Shown here one piece after another: positions 10,229-18,900 of a stretch of DNA of 22,959 nucleotides. The first letter of the stretch is position 1. Every line of letters starts with the position of its first letter. The stretch is from Zygnema cylindricum (Eukaryota; Streptophyta; Zygnematophyceae; Zygnematales; Zygnemataceae), in contig JBBHKE010000210.1 of NCBI GenBank assembly GCA_037447655.1, positions 1-22,959 on the forward strand, given 5' to 3'. A program made the position numbers and the translations under genes. The notes under the pieces were generated by a model. That model did not search any database. It saw nothing but the letters and a program-made list of their open reading frames with translations, and had not been told where the DNA came from.

Positions 10229-10740
10229 CACTACACCGAGAATCTCTATTAGCGTACAAGTTTCTTTTGTGTATAGGAATAATTACAATGATTTACGCTA
10301 ATTAGGAAATTGATTTTTTTTTAAATGTACATTCTAATTGTTTACTAATACTAATTTGGTTCTTTATCAAAAAATTATGTCGGTCCCAAAAATGCTTACA
10401 CTAATATAGGTACATGTTCAAAATCTGACAAATCTTACACAAGTTGTACGTTCACACGGTCGAGACGTGGTGGTCGGACAAATATTTGTGAAATCCCCTT
10501 TTTAGAGCGCATATTCTCAGGCGTCCGCGGTTACTAAAACTCACGAATTATATTATTTCACTTAAAAAGGTACAACACTATTTAAAAGACAACGTACTTT
10601 CATTTTTTTTGGCTAATTGGAAAAAAACCCTAAATGGCGTAAAGCAAAAAACATAATAATTTATGCTCTTTAAGAATTGGGAAAAAAAATGCAAGAGCAA
10701 ATTAGCGTTCATTACGCTAATAGTGATTGGCGGTGTAGAG
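10229..10740. mobile_element. Family A (CACTA-like) non-autonomous element
   Basis: The ends CACTACACCGAGAATC (10229) and the inverse of CTCTACACCGCCAATC (10740) form a TIR of about 27 bp that continues into CTATTAGCGT. The interior closely resembles 12310-12850: ACACTAATATAGGT, the CACACGGTCGA region and GCGTCCGCGGTTACTAAAACT are shared. The CACTA start suggests the CACTA/EnSpm superfamily. Flanking trinucleotides (GTA and AAC) do not match, so the target duplication is lost or the exact ends differ. Confidence 0.7.
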
Positions 10741-11150
10741 AACTTGAAAACCGCATATAGTGTTTCCTTAATTTTATGCAATGTAGGGATGTTGACTTAA
10801 CGGTATCCCTTTCTTTGGAAGCTTTTAGTTTGTGGTCGGTTTGTTGGGTATGTAATCTACCCTTTTTTTCCGTGGTTCATTCACGGTAGAAATATCGTTT
10901 GGTTGCCCGACCCCCCTTTTTATTTCCAGGTTTTCTTTCCCGCGGAATTTCATCCTATGCCGCGTCAGTTCGCTAAAAACTTTCGTCCGTCGGCGTGCGC
11001 TGTACTATAATCATACGTCAGATTCATACGCTCGTACATGAGTGTGCACAACGCACACACATACAGTATGCCTACTCTACGCGAGTTTAGTGCCAAATTT
11101 TGTGCGTCTACCAAATGCCTACCATAAAAACGTCTACTTTTGAACTATGG

Positions 11151-11480
11151 TCTGAACACGCTATATAGAAAACATTTTATCGTGCGAGGTTTTCGCATTC
11201 GTGAAGACAGCTACGGTTGTACAGCCACAGCGAAGCGACAAATAAAGCCGAAACATTTCTTTTGCTCGAAAATAAATCTGCTCCCCACTCCTTTTTCCCG
11301 GCAGCTTCAGATCCAATGAAATTGCACCTTTCTGAGATTCTCCTGTATCTTCAGCACGTGTTACATTTTTTCACGCGTGTGGTCAGTTCGCACGCTTTGA
11401 TCAGTTGATGACAAGCCAATATGTACAGGCGGAAATGCACGGTCACGCTGAAATTGCGCTCAGTTGTGTACGCGTGAATA
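11151..11480. other. No gene seen between family B end and family A array
   Basis: Mixed-composition DNA with an incidental 63-codon frame (11217-11408). No similarity recognised. Confidence 0.5.
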
Positions 11481-11685
11481 GTACACCTTGAATCGTCATT
11501 AGCGTATAGAAATTATTAGTGTAAAGAAAAAATTAGCGTCATTCATTCTAATTTAGTGCCAAGAGACGTGGCAGATTATGGTCCACGTTCTTAAATAGTG
11601 TAGTTTATTATATTTAAGGTAGCAATGTCAAAATTTTGGGGTGGCGATATAGCGTACGTAAGGCTAATAACGATTCACGGTGTAC
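11481..11685. mobile_element. Family A array unit 1 (205 bp)
   Basis: Left end GTACACCTTGAATCG followed by ATTAGCGT; right end CTAATAACGATTCACGGTGTAC. Both TIRs are present and it is a short internal-deletion form. It abuts the next unit with a single A between GTAC and GTAC. Confidence 0.7.
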
Positions 11686-11686
11686 A

Positions 11687-12167
11687 GTACACCGTCGATC
11701 GTATTTAGCGTGTAGAAATTATTAGTGTGTAAAATAATTTAGTGTCATGTACACTAATTTTGACTTAAAAAAATTTTGAAAAAAAAGTTATACACTAATT
11801 TTTCAACGAACGCCAATATGGGTACAACTGATTTGTCGAGAGGATATTCACAGTAATATAGGTAAAAGTACAAATTCTGACAATTCGTACACTGTCGCAT
11901 ACTTTCACTCTAATTAATTCCTAACTATAATTTCGGTTTTTTAGGGGTGTAGGCAATACGTGACAAATAAATGTACACTAAAACAGGTACGGGTACGAAA
12001 TATTTTAATTCACAGGGCAGTTTTTTGTGTGATAGTAGATATTTTTAAAAATATCTGTACTTGTATAATTCAAAAGTACATTTATATACGAACCGACACG
12101 TTCCGTACTCCACACTAATAAAAACATACATAAATTAAAATGGTGCACACTAATTGTTCATCTCCTA
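11687..12167. mobile_element. Family A array unit 2, right TIR missing
   Basis: Left end GTACACCGTCGATCG. The interior shares TACAAATTCTGACAATTCGTAC and CCGTACTCCACACTA with units at 13066 and 1-538. No right TIR precedes the next unit. Confidence 0.6.
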
Positions 12168-12168
12168 A

Positions 12169-12308
12169 GTACACCGTGAATCGCTATTAGCGTAATAAAA
12201 AATATAGCGTAATGAAACAATTAGCGTACTTTACGGTAAATTGTGTTTTTTCGGGTACACCATGATACTAATTTATCATGTACTCTAATTTGTAAACTGC
12301 TTTGGTAC
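12169..12308. mobile_element. Family A array unit 3, fragment
   Basis: Left end GTACACCGTGAATCGCTATT and several TTAGCGTA words. It is 140 bp with no right TIR; the next unit follows after GGTAC-A-GTAC. Confidence 0.55.
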
Positions 12309-12309
12309 A

Positions 12310-12850
12310 GTACACCGCCAATCGTTATTAGCGTGTAAGTTTTTTTACCGTATAAAAATAATTACCGTGGTGTACGCTATTTAAGAATTTGAAAGTTTTG
12401 GAAAAAATTATACATTCTAATTGTTTGGTTATGGTAATTTGGATCTTTGAAAAAAAAAATGCGGTCCATGAACATGCTTACACTAATATAGGTCTTCGTA
12501 CAAAATCTGACCGTCGTACACGTCGTACATTCACCACGGTCGAAGCGGTGTCGGACGAATATGTGCGAGCAGGATTTTTTACGACCTGTTTTTTTTTCCT
12601 TTTTAGAACGCATATTCTCATGCGTCCGCGGTTACTAAAACTAAATTATTGTACTTTTTAACTTAAAAAGGTACATTTATGTACGGTCTGACACTGACCG
12701 TACATAACTTTATTTAAGAGACAACGTCATAAAAATAACCTTAAATAGAATAAAGAAAAAAATAGAATGAACTACAATAATGGAGAATAATAAAAAAAAA
12801 AAACGGGATGGAATTGGTGTACACAACGCTAATAACGATTGGCGGTGTAC
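12310..12850. mobile_element. Family A array unit 4 (541 bp, both ends)
   Basis: Left end GTACACCGCCAATCG; right end CTAATAACGATTGGCGGTGTAC. It is the best full-length match to the separate element at 10229-10740. The open frames on both strands here (12377-12661) lie within repeat DNA and are not genes. Confidence 0.75.
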
Positions 12851-12851
12851 A

Positions 12852-13064
12852 GTATATCGTGAATCGCTATTAGAGTCAATGACTCTAATTGCGGTACCCC
12901 TTTTTTCCCCCAAATTCTCAAATAGAATAAATAAAAACCCTTTAAAATACAAATTAGAGTAGATGATTTCCTTCAAAACCCCCAAATTCTCAAATAGCGT
13001 TAATAACGCTGTTTGTTTCATAACGCTATTTATTTCTAAACGCTAATAGCGATTCACGGTGTAC
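12852..13064. mobile_element. Family A array unit 5 (213 bp)
   Basis: Left end GTATATCGTGAATCGCTATT; right end CTAATAGCGATTCACGGTGTAC. The short interior has a duplicated CCCCCAAATTCTCAAATAG phrase at about 12907 and 12979. Confidence 0.7.
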
Positions 13065-13065
13065 A

Positions 13066-13624
13066 GTACACCATCAATCGCTATTAGAGTAAACGAATAA
13101 ATAGCGTAAAAAAATATAAGCGTTATTAACACTAATCGGGATTTTTTATTTTTTTTTTAAATATATATACTAATTAATCCCTAATTGTAATTTGGGTTGT
13201 CTTGCATAATAAATACCCGCCCTTTCGATTTCTACAGTAATTTGAGCACCCTTACAAAATCTGACAATTCGTACGGCGTCGCGTTGTTCACACGGTCAAC
13301 GGACGAACATATGAGAACGTGATATTTGTCGACGAGTTTGCGTCTCTTTCTTCCAGTGCACATTCACATATGTGCGCAATAATGTTAAGTGTCTATTTAT
13401 GCCTTTGTAATTCAAAAAGTACCATTTCGTATGGAGATAGCCTGTCCGTACTCCACACTATTTCCACTGCAGTGTACTTTCCTTATTAACGCTAATTTAA
13501 CAAAAAACCTAACTAGAATAATGGAAAAAATATAATTATGGATTGCATTTCGGGTTTTTTTTTTTGAAAAAATGGCACCGAATTGGCGTTATATACTCTA
13601 ATAACGATTGACGATGTATTGTAC
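13066..13624. mobile_element. Family A array unit 6 (about 559 bp)
   Basis: Left end GTACACCATCAATCGCTATT; right end CTCTAATAACGATTGACGATG then TATTGTAC, slightly decayed. The interior shares TACAAAATCTGAC and CACACGGTCAACGGACGA with other copies. Confidence 0.65.
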
Positions 13625-13643
13625 TGTACTGTAACTTTCTCAC

Positions 13644-14120
13644 GTGTGTGCGCGTGAGCTTCAGCTTTTAGCTATCTCGCACGTGTCTAGTGAAGCATTT
13701 TGTAATGTTTCGATACACATGCAGCATCTAACGGTCGTTGTTACCTCCGGACCTTTGGAGAATCTTGGTCAGATCCTATGTAATGTTGTTTTGCGAACAG
13801 AAACTACAGAGGCGGTACAATATGTACCAAAAAGTACGGATTTTAATAAACACCCCGACTTTTGCAGTGTAGTTCCACCCTACCCTATCAGTTTTGCAGC
13901 TTCAGGTGCCGACCACGAAACGATGACGTCGTTTAATTGTAAAACTGTTGTAGAAGCAGGATTTTTCCCGCCAAAATCTTTGAATTGTATGGGGTGGTTT
14001 CATGTACGGGCTGTGCTGACGTCTGTTTTTTGTAGTACAGTACTGTACTGTACTTCACGTCGTCTGAAACACAAGTTACAAAAAAGAAAAGAAAAGAAAA
14101 ACGAAAACGAAAAAGTGTAA
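13644..14120 (+). CDS. Hypothetical 158-codon open frame, unrecognised
   Basis: This is the longest open frame in the window outside the hAT transposase and the protease. I see no conserved domain, signal peptide or membrane segment. It ends in a lysine-rich tail encoded by AAAAG/AACGAAAAC repeats, and a palindromic GTACAGTACTGTAC-type stretch near 14034-14050 lies within it. It sits directly after a transposon array with no promoter or intron signals. It may be a chance frame or a remnant of low-copy DNA split by the array. Confidence 0.12.
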   Translation: MCARELQLLAISHVSSEAFCNVSIHMQHLTVVVTSGPLENLGQILCNVVLRTETTEAVQYVPKSTDFNKHPDFCSVVPPYPISFAASGADHETMTSFNCKTVVEAGFFPPKSLNCMGWFHVRAVLTSVFCSTVLYCTSRRLKHKLQKRKEKKNENEKV

Positions 14121-14228
14121 ATGGAAGTACCTAATCCATTTTAAGACGATGTTGAAAAAATTAGTAATCAATTTTCAAACCATAGTTCAAAAGTAAGTGT
14201 TTTTATGGTAGGCCTTTGGTCGGTGCAT

Positions 14229-14325
14229 TTATCGTAAGTTGTGTTATGGGTTTTTCATGTGATCTTCTTAGATCACTACTTTGATCAGAGACCGTCCGAT
14301 CGTCCGAATATGACGGTGTAAATAA
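14229..14325 (+). repeat. Dispersed block, inverted relative to 7455-7548
   Basis: Shared words are TTAGATCACTACTTTGATCA and GTCCGATCGTCC. It lies just inside the family B end. Confidence 0.7.
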
Positions 14326-14404
14326 TTTTTTATGGTCTGAATGTTTTAATTGGTCCAGTTTTTGGCCCGAATGTTTTAATTGGTCTGAATAGGTATGAAT
14401 ACAA

Positions 14405-15224
14405 TAGTGTTGGGTATCGAGGACCGTTTGCCGATATTCGATATATATCGAATTTCAGGTACGCGATAATCGATATATCGCTTCGATATATCGAAAATCA
14501 AAATATCGCGATATATCGCCGATATATCGTATCGTCGATATATCGAGGCATTTAAAAAAACAAATAATGAAAATTTTCACAGGTCTCCAAAGTCACGTGC
14601 CTTCGGACAAGGTGACCGTAAGATCTTTGCCGAATAGAAGTACGGTTTTTTCCTGAAAGTCAGCAAAGTGAAAGAGATCTCTAAGGTACATTTATGTCGT
14701 ACACTTGCGAAGTACACGTATTTAATACGCAAGTACGAATTTCCATATGATAATGGTCGGTTCCAAACCTTTGACGATTTTAGAGAGGAACCACTCAAAT
14801 TAAAACACGTGGGTAAAACTTATTTACAGACGATACGCGATGTAACCGAGGCCTCTGTAATACATAAATTTTGTTGTCCGTACTATTACAGAGACCTCAT
14901 GAATTCCTGATGGAACCATACCCCAAATAAGAAATTATGTGAATTACAGTATTAGTACTTTTTGTCGGTTACATTTTGCGGCGTCTACCTTTAAGTCACG
15001 GAACGCAAATCACGTCGTACGTCGCGTATCAGACAATTTGTCTTTAACGCCAAAATAACATATTATATAAAATATTAAATATATAAAATTATATATATCG
15101 CGATATATATTGGGATGATTCATGTTGGTCTCGGTACGATATATCGAGGATTCTGCTCGATCGATACTCGATATATTGAATATCGAAATTATCGCGATAT
15201 GCAACTACCCGATACTCAACACTA
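14405..15224. mobile_element. hAT-like non-autonomous element (820 bp)
   Basis: The ends TAGTGTTGGGTATCGA (14405) and the inverse of TAGTGTTGAGTATCGG (15224) closely match the first bases of the 2422 element's TIR. Long CGATATATCG-rich subterminal regions (14425-14545 and 15095-15200) resemble its binding-site clusters. Allowing a one-base shift at the left, the flanks AATACAAT and CCTACAAT agree at 6 of 8 positions, possibly an eroded target duplication. The core (14570-15060) has no transposase similarity; an 80-codon frame (14668-14910) is not recognised. Confidence 0.65.
14848..14898. repeat. Hairpin-forming inverted repeat
   Basis: GAGGCCTCTGTAATA (14848-14862) pairs with TATTACAGAGACCTC (14884-14898), 14 of 15 positions, around a 21-base spacer. 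It lies inside the hAT-like element. Confidence 0.75.
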
Positions 15225-15256
15225 CCTACAATAGAAACGCCTACTTTTGAACTATG

Positions 15257-15757
15257 CTTTTTGCCGAAACAGGTCCTAGTCGAGTTTCGACTTCCAACGG
15301 AAAAAGAGCGGCACATTTAATGCTGCCAATCAATGTAGATTAGTTGACCGTCACATGACTTCAGATCATTAAGGACGATTGTGATGGCCGTTAACGTTTT
15401 GCCGGGTATGCAAATAATCTTGAATGTAATAGTTTACTGGAAGATCAATCTCAAACTTAACTGGATGGTTGTTTTTAGACCGACCAAAACAGCCAATGAT
15501 TGTTTTCCATAGTGCGATCGCACGAAATGTGACTCGCACGGAATCTTTATTCCATGCGGTTTCTGTACGTTAATGCGCATATTTTTAGATTATTGGTTCG
15601 AAGCTGACACACGAACATGCAAAAACAGGGTTAGCGGATGTCGTCTTTCACGTTTTTCGCACCTTTTTGTTGTTTTTCACTCCTCCGTTTTCTTCTGTTT
15701 TTCCACTTTTTTTTTGTTTTGTTTCGTACTAATTCATTTCTACCGTGCTCCCTCCCT
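15257..15757. other. Upstream region of the protease gene; no other gene seen
   Basis: Contains a perfect 12-bp palindrome GTGCGATCGCAC at 15512-15523. Otherwise no motif or coding frame that I recognise. Confidence 0.45.
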
Positions 15758-15901
15758 GTCAATATTATTTATTCCCCCCCAACCTCTCTTCCCTCACCGA
15801 GTGGCTCTCTCCACTTCTCCACCAGGTCCTCTCTCCCTCACCGGCATTCCTCTCCTTCTCTCCTTTTCTCTTTACAGTGCCACGTGGTAAACGCTGGAGT
15901 C
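15758..15901 (+). promoter_or_regulatory. Probable core promoter/5' leader of the protease gene
   Basis: An AT-rich TATTATTTATT (15765-15775) could serve as a TATA-like element. It is followed by a long pyrimidine-rich tract (15776-15875; CTCTCTCC, CTTCTCTCC), typical of plant Y-patches and leaders. A perfect G-box CACGTG lies at 15881-15886, 16 bases before the ATG. bZIP/bHLH binding there is possible but unproven, and its position probably within the leader makes it less certain. Confidence 0.4.
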
Positions 15902-15968
15902 ATGGCTAATTTGTGGCCATGTCCAGCTTATTCATACCTTTTTTTAGGGTTTCTTCTACTATTTTCTG
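15902..15968 (+). CDS. Protease exon 1 (signal peptide)
   Basis: Codes for a short polar start and a hydrophobic core (FLGFLLLFS), then donor GTAGGT at 15969. It ends in phase 1 (one base carried over). The frame is open upstream to an ATG at 15638, but that stretch is pyrimidine-rich leader. Confidence 0.8.
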
Positions 15969-18900
15969 GTAGGTAAATCTTCCTTTCGATTCTGGAAACA
16001 AATAGTTATAACTATTCATCACTATTAGAAAAAATATTGACAATTCTTTGAGTATTGCAGGATGATTAGTTTTTTCCGGGGACTAATATGTTTCGATCAA
16101 TTTTGATCCATTATTGCTAACAATCATTTGTTCCTTATCGATGTTTTTCTTTTAATGTTTTAATGTTTTTTGTTTAGTTGGACGTTTTTTGATTTACAAA
16201 AATGAAGCAATTTGCAATCTATATTCTGATTTTATAAAAATTTGAAAATTCTTAATATAGACTTCTGATATTTTTGGTTCTGTTAAACACAATGGGTAAG
16301 ATGAACAAGGTCATCCTCTGATTGACATACTTGTGCTTTCATTTTTTTTTTTTGGTTGTTTCTCTGATTTTTTGCCTGATTCCATGAAAAATGGAAAAGT
16401 ATTGACCACTACACCGCGAATCGTAATTAGAGTAATATACGCTAATTCCGTCACCCCAATACAGTGCTGTTTTAAATAGTGTGGCGTACGGTCGGTGTCT
16501 GACCGTGCAAAATTGTACTTTATTAAGTAAAAAAGTACAAATAATGATTTAATACAGGCAGTTATCATGTAACTGCGGTTTAGCAAACCGCGTAGTGCAA
16601 ACGTCATAGTGACGATAAACTGTACGTTTTGTCAGATTCTGTACGAATACCTCATTTACAGTAAAGATATTCAGCGCGTCAAATTAGAATGCTTAAATAA
16701 ATTAGAGTAAATTCCTTTTTGAAAAAGTTCTATCACACAAATTAGAGTTCATTACTCTAATTATTTTTTTCTCTTTTTTTATTCTAATTTTTTCTTTACT
16801 CTAATTACGATTCGCAGTGTACTTGACATAGTGCTAGCGGCTTTTGGAGACACAAAATACTATTTTTCAGCCTTATTTCCAATGAATTGAAGTTTGGTTC
16901 CTGTAAATAATATAAAATAAAAAGACTAAAGCAGAAAAAAGAAAACATCTGACTTGCTCCATCATCCCTTTGAGTTCTTTTGTTCTTTTGTTTTTCCGAT
17001 CCGGTTACAGTCACATTGTACATTTGTCTTGAAATCACATTTTAGGGTGTTTTTTTTCGACAGATGCCATAGAAGGAACTGCCACACATTTGCCTTTTGT
17101 AGCCGAAAGTGGACAAGATGGAAAAGATGGAAAAGAAGAGACTGTTAATCTGTCCACTGAGGTTGTCGGGGAAATTGGAGGCGAGATTCCGAACAGTGAT
17201 GTCTTGACCGACAGCTTTACGTGAGTTTGATTCAATTTCAAGGTTGACCTTTGAAAAGTTTTTATTTTTTGATGAACCATTTTTCAGTTTACATGAGTGG
17301 CTTACTTTCAAGTGGCTTATTTCACATTGCTTATTTATGAGGTCAAGAATCAATGTTCCTTGGATCTGTTTCACTTATTTTTTAGTAATGCAATGTCTAA
17401 CCTCTAGACCGCCCGTTGCTATTAGAGTTAATATCGCTAATTCGGTCACTACTTTTTTTGGCAGAAAACCATAAAATAACCATAATGTCAAGAACAGTAT
17501 TTGGGAGTGGATCACAATTCACTCCCTACACTAACTTAATATTATAGATACTATTTTCGCATTCACACTAATAATTCCTTCATAGCGACGAGCAGTGTAG
17601 TTCTCCTCTCAGAAAATTGTATTTACATTTCATTTGATGAAGGTCTTAACTCGCTTCTACATAAGAAGAACACTCTAGCAAAAGTGGATTTTACTACAAG
17701 AGTGAATGCTTGCCAGTGATATTTCCATGAACGGTAAACAATTCTTTGTGATAGCAGCCATGGTGTGTAGTGTCGTAGTCACGGATAAATGTTATAGATG
17801 CTTAATTGTTCTTGCAAGTAAGGCTTTTCTATTTTTCGGCTGTTTGCCTTTCTCATCCTTTTTACCCGAAGAACTTTAACAGAGGTGAATTTTACGGAGA
17901 GAACTTGTGCAAATCAATTCACTAATTAAATCTTGAAACTGAAGAAAATTTTCATATTTGAGAAGAAGCTTGCAACTTTGGCACACCAATGCTATCATGA
18001 ACTTTTGATAAGAACAATCGTTTGTCTATCGAGAAGTTTTATTAGAGGTAGGAATGTATAGATTGCCATTTTTTTCTTAAGACTAATCTAAACATGTCAG
18101 ATAATTCATGAGTGCATAAGGAATCACTAGGAGATAAAAGTGGACAGAGATGAAAGGGATTATCAGGTTCTTCTGAGTTTACAAATTTCAAGTTTTTGTT
18201 TGTAAATGGTACGCAACTGAAAGTTGTAAGCAGGTAATGTAGCTGTGCCCAAGAGGGGAGAGGGGAGGGGGAAGTGGGGAGACGGGGTTCATTTATGCAA
18301 TGAGTCAATTTGTGAAATGCATTCCTTTTATTCGGCTAGTAAGAAGCTTCAAATCGTTTGGAGATTAGAAAAACACTAAATAAGAAAAACAATCTTCAGC
18401 TTTTTTTAAATGCTCTGAAGTGTACCTGTAAAAACTTTTAACTTAAAGTTAGTTTTTTGTGATTGTGCTTGATTAGCAGTATGCAATTTCTGCTCTACTT
18501 TAATTGAGCATTGTTTACTTTGCAACGAAATATTCTGGAGTGTGGATGATGATGTTGTTTGCAATTCTTTTTTCAACATGAGACTCCAATATGTTTAGTT
18601 TAATTTATATTTACTTTTAATCAAACCAAGTTTATATCGTGCATATATTTAATAGATCATATTTTATTATTTTTCCGGAATATGTATGTATGCTGTGTAG
18701 TAGAATTGGATGCTTACGAGTATTAAAAAATCTTTTTTTTTCATGTTATTCTAACTCTGATTCCACTTCATCTGAACATTTTTTGTTTTTTGTCCCATCT
18801 GAACATTTATTGTTTTTTGTCCGCTAAAGAATTAAAATTTATTAAATTTGCTATACAATAAAGTGGAAATACTGTCAGAGTAAATTGATCCTTCCAAAGC

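Larger units (their letters stand above)
7232..11150. mobile_element. Family B TIR-bounded segment, possible gene-capturing element
   Basis: CCATAGTTCAAAAGTAGG at 7232 and the inverse of CCATAGTTCAAAAGTAGACG ending at 11150 form a TIR pair. The same end sequence recurs at 14180 and, inverted, at 15256, so it belongs to a real repeat family. No convincing target duplication flanks this pair. The two ends could therefore belong to separate elements that merely face each other. The interior is low-copy-looking DNA with a promoter-like stretch and an exon-like fragment, which would fit a Pack-type element if the pairing is right. Confidence 0.4.
14180..15256. mobile_element. Family B element, second copy, carrying an inserted hAT-like element
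   Basis: CCATAGTTCAAAAGTAAG (14180) and the inverse of CATAGTTCAAAAGTAGGCG (ending 15256) face each other, with further similarity through TTT-TAT-GTAGG. Without the insert at 14405-15224 the element would be about 257 bp, MITE-sized. Flanks show no clear duplication, so the superfamily is undetermined. Confidence 0.55.

Noticed and set aside
7232-11150. Mutator-type assignment for family B
   Set aside because: No 9-11 bp target duplication was found at either pair of ends, so the superfamily is left open.
12377-13021. Open frames on both strands of 60-103 codons
   Set aside because: They lie inside family A transposon units, cross TIR junctions and show no protein features.
15638-15901. 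In-frame upstream ATG extending the protease N-terminus
   Set aside because: The extension is encoded by the pyrimidine-rich leader and would bury the signal peptide; ATG 15902 has better context and a clean signal sequence.
17035-17374. Minus-strand open frames of 81 and 110 codons
   Set aside because: They are antisense to protease exon 2 and its flanks, without motifs.
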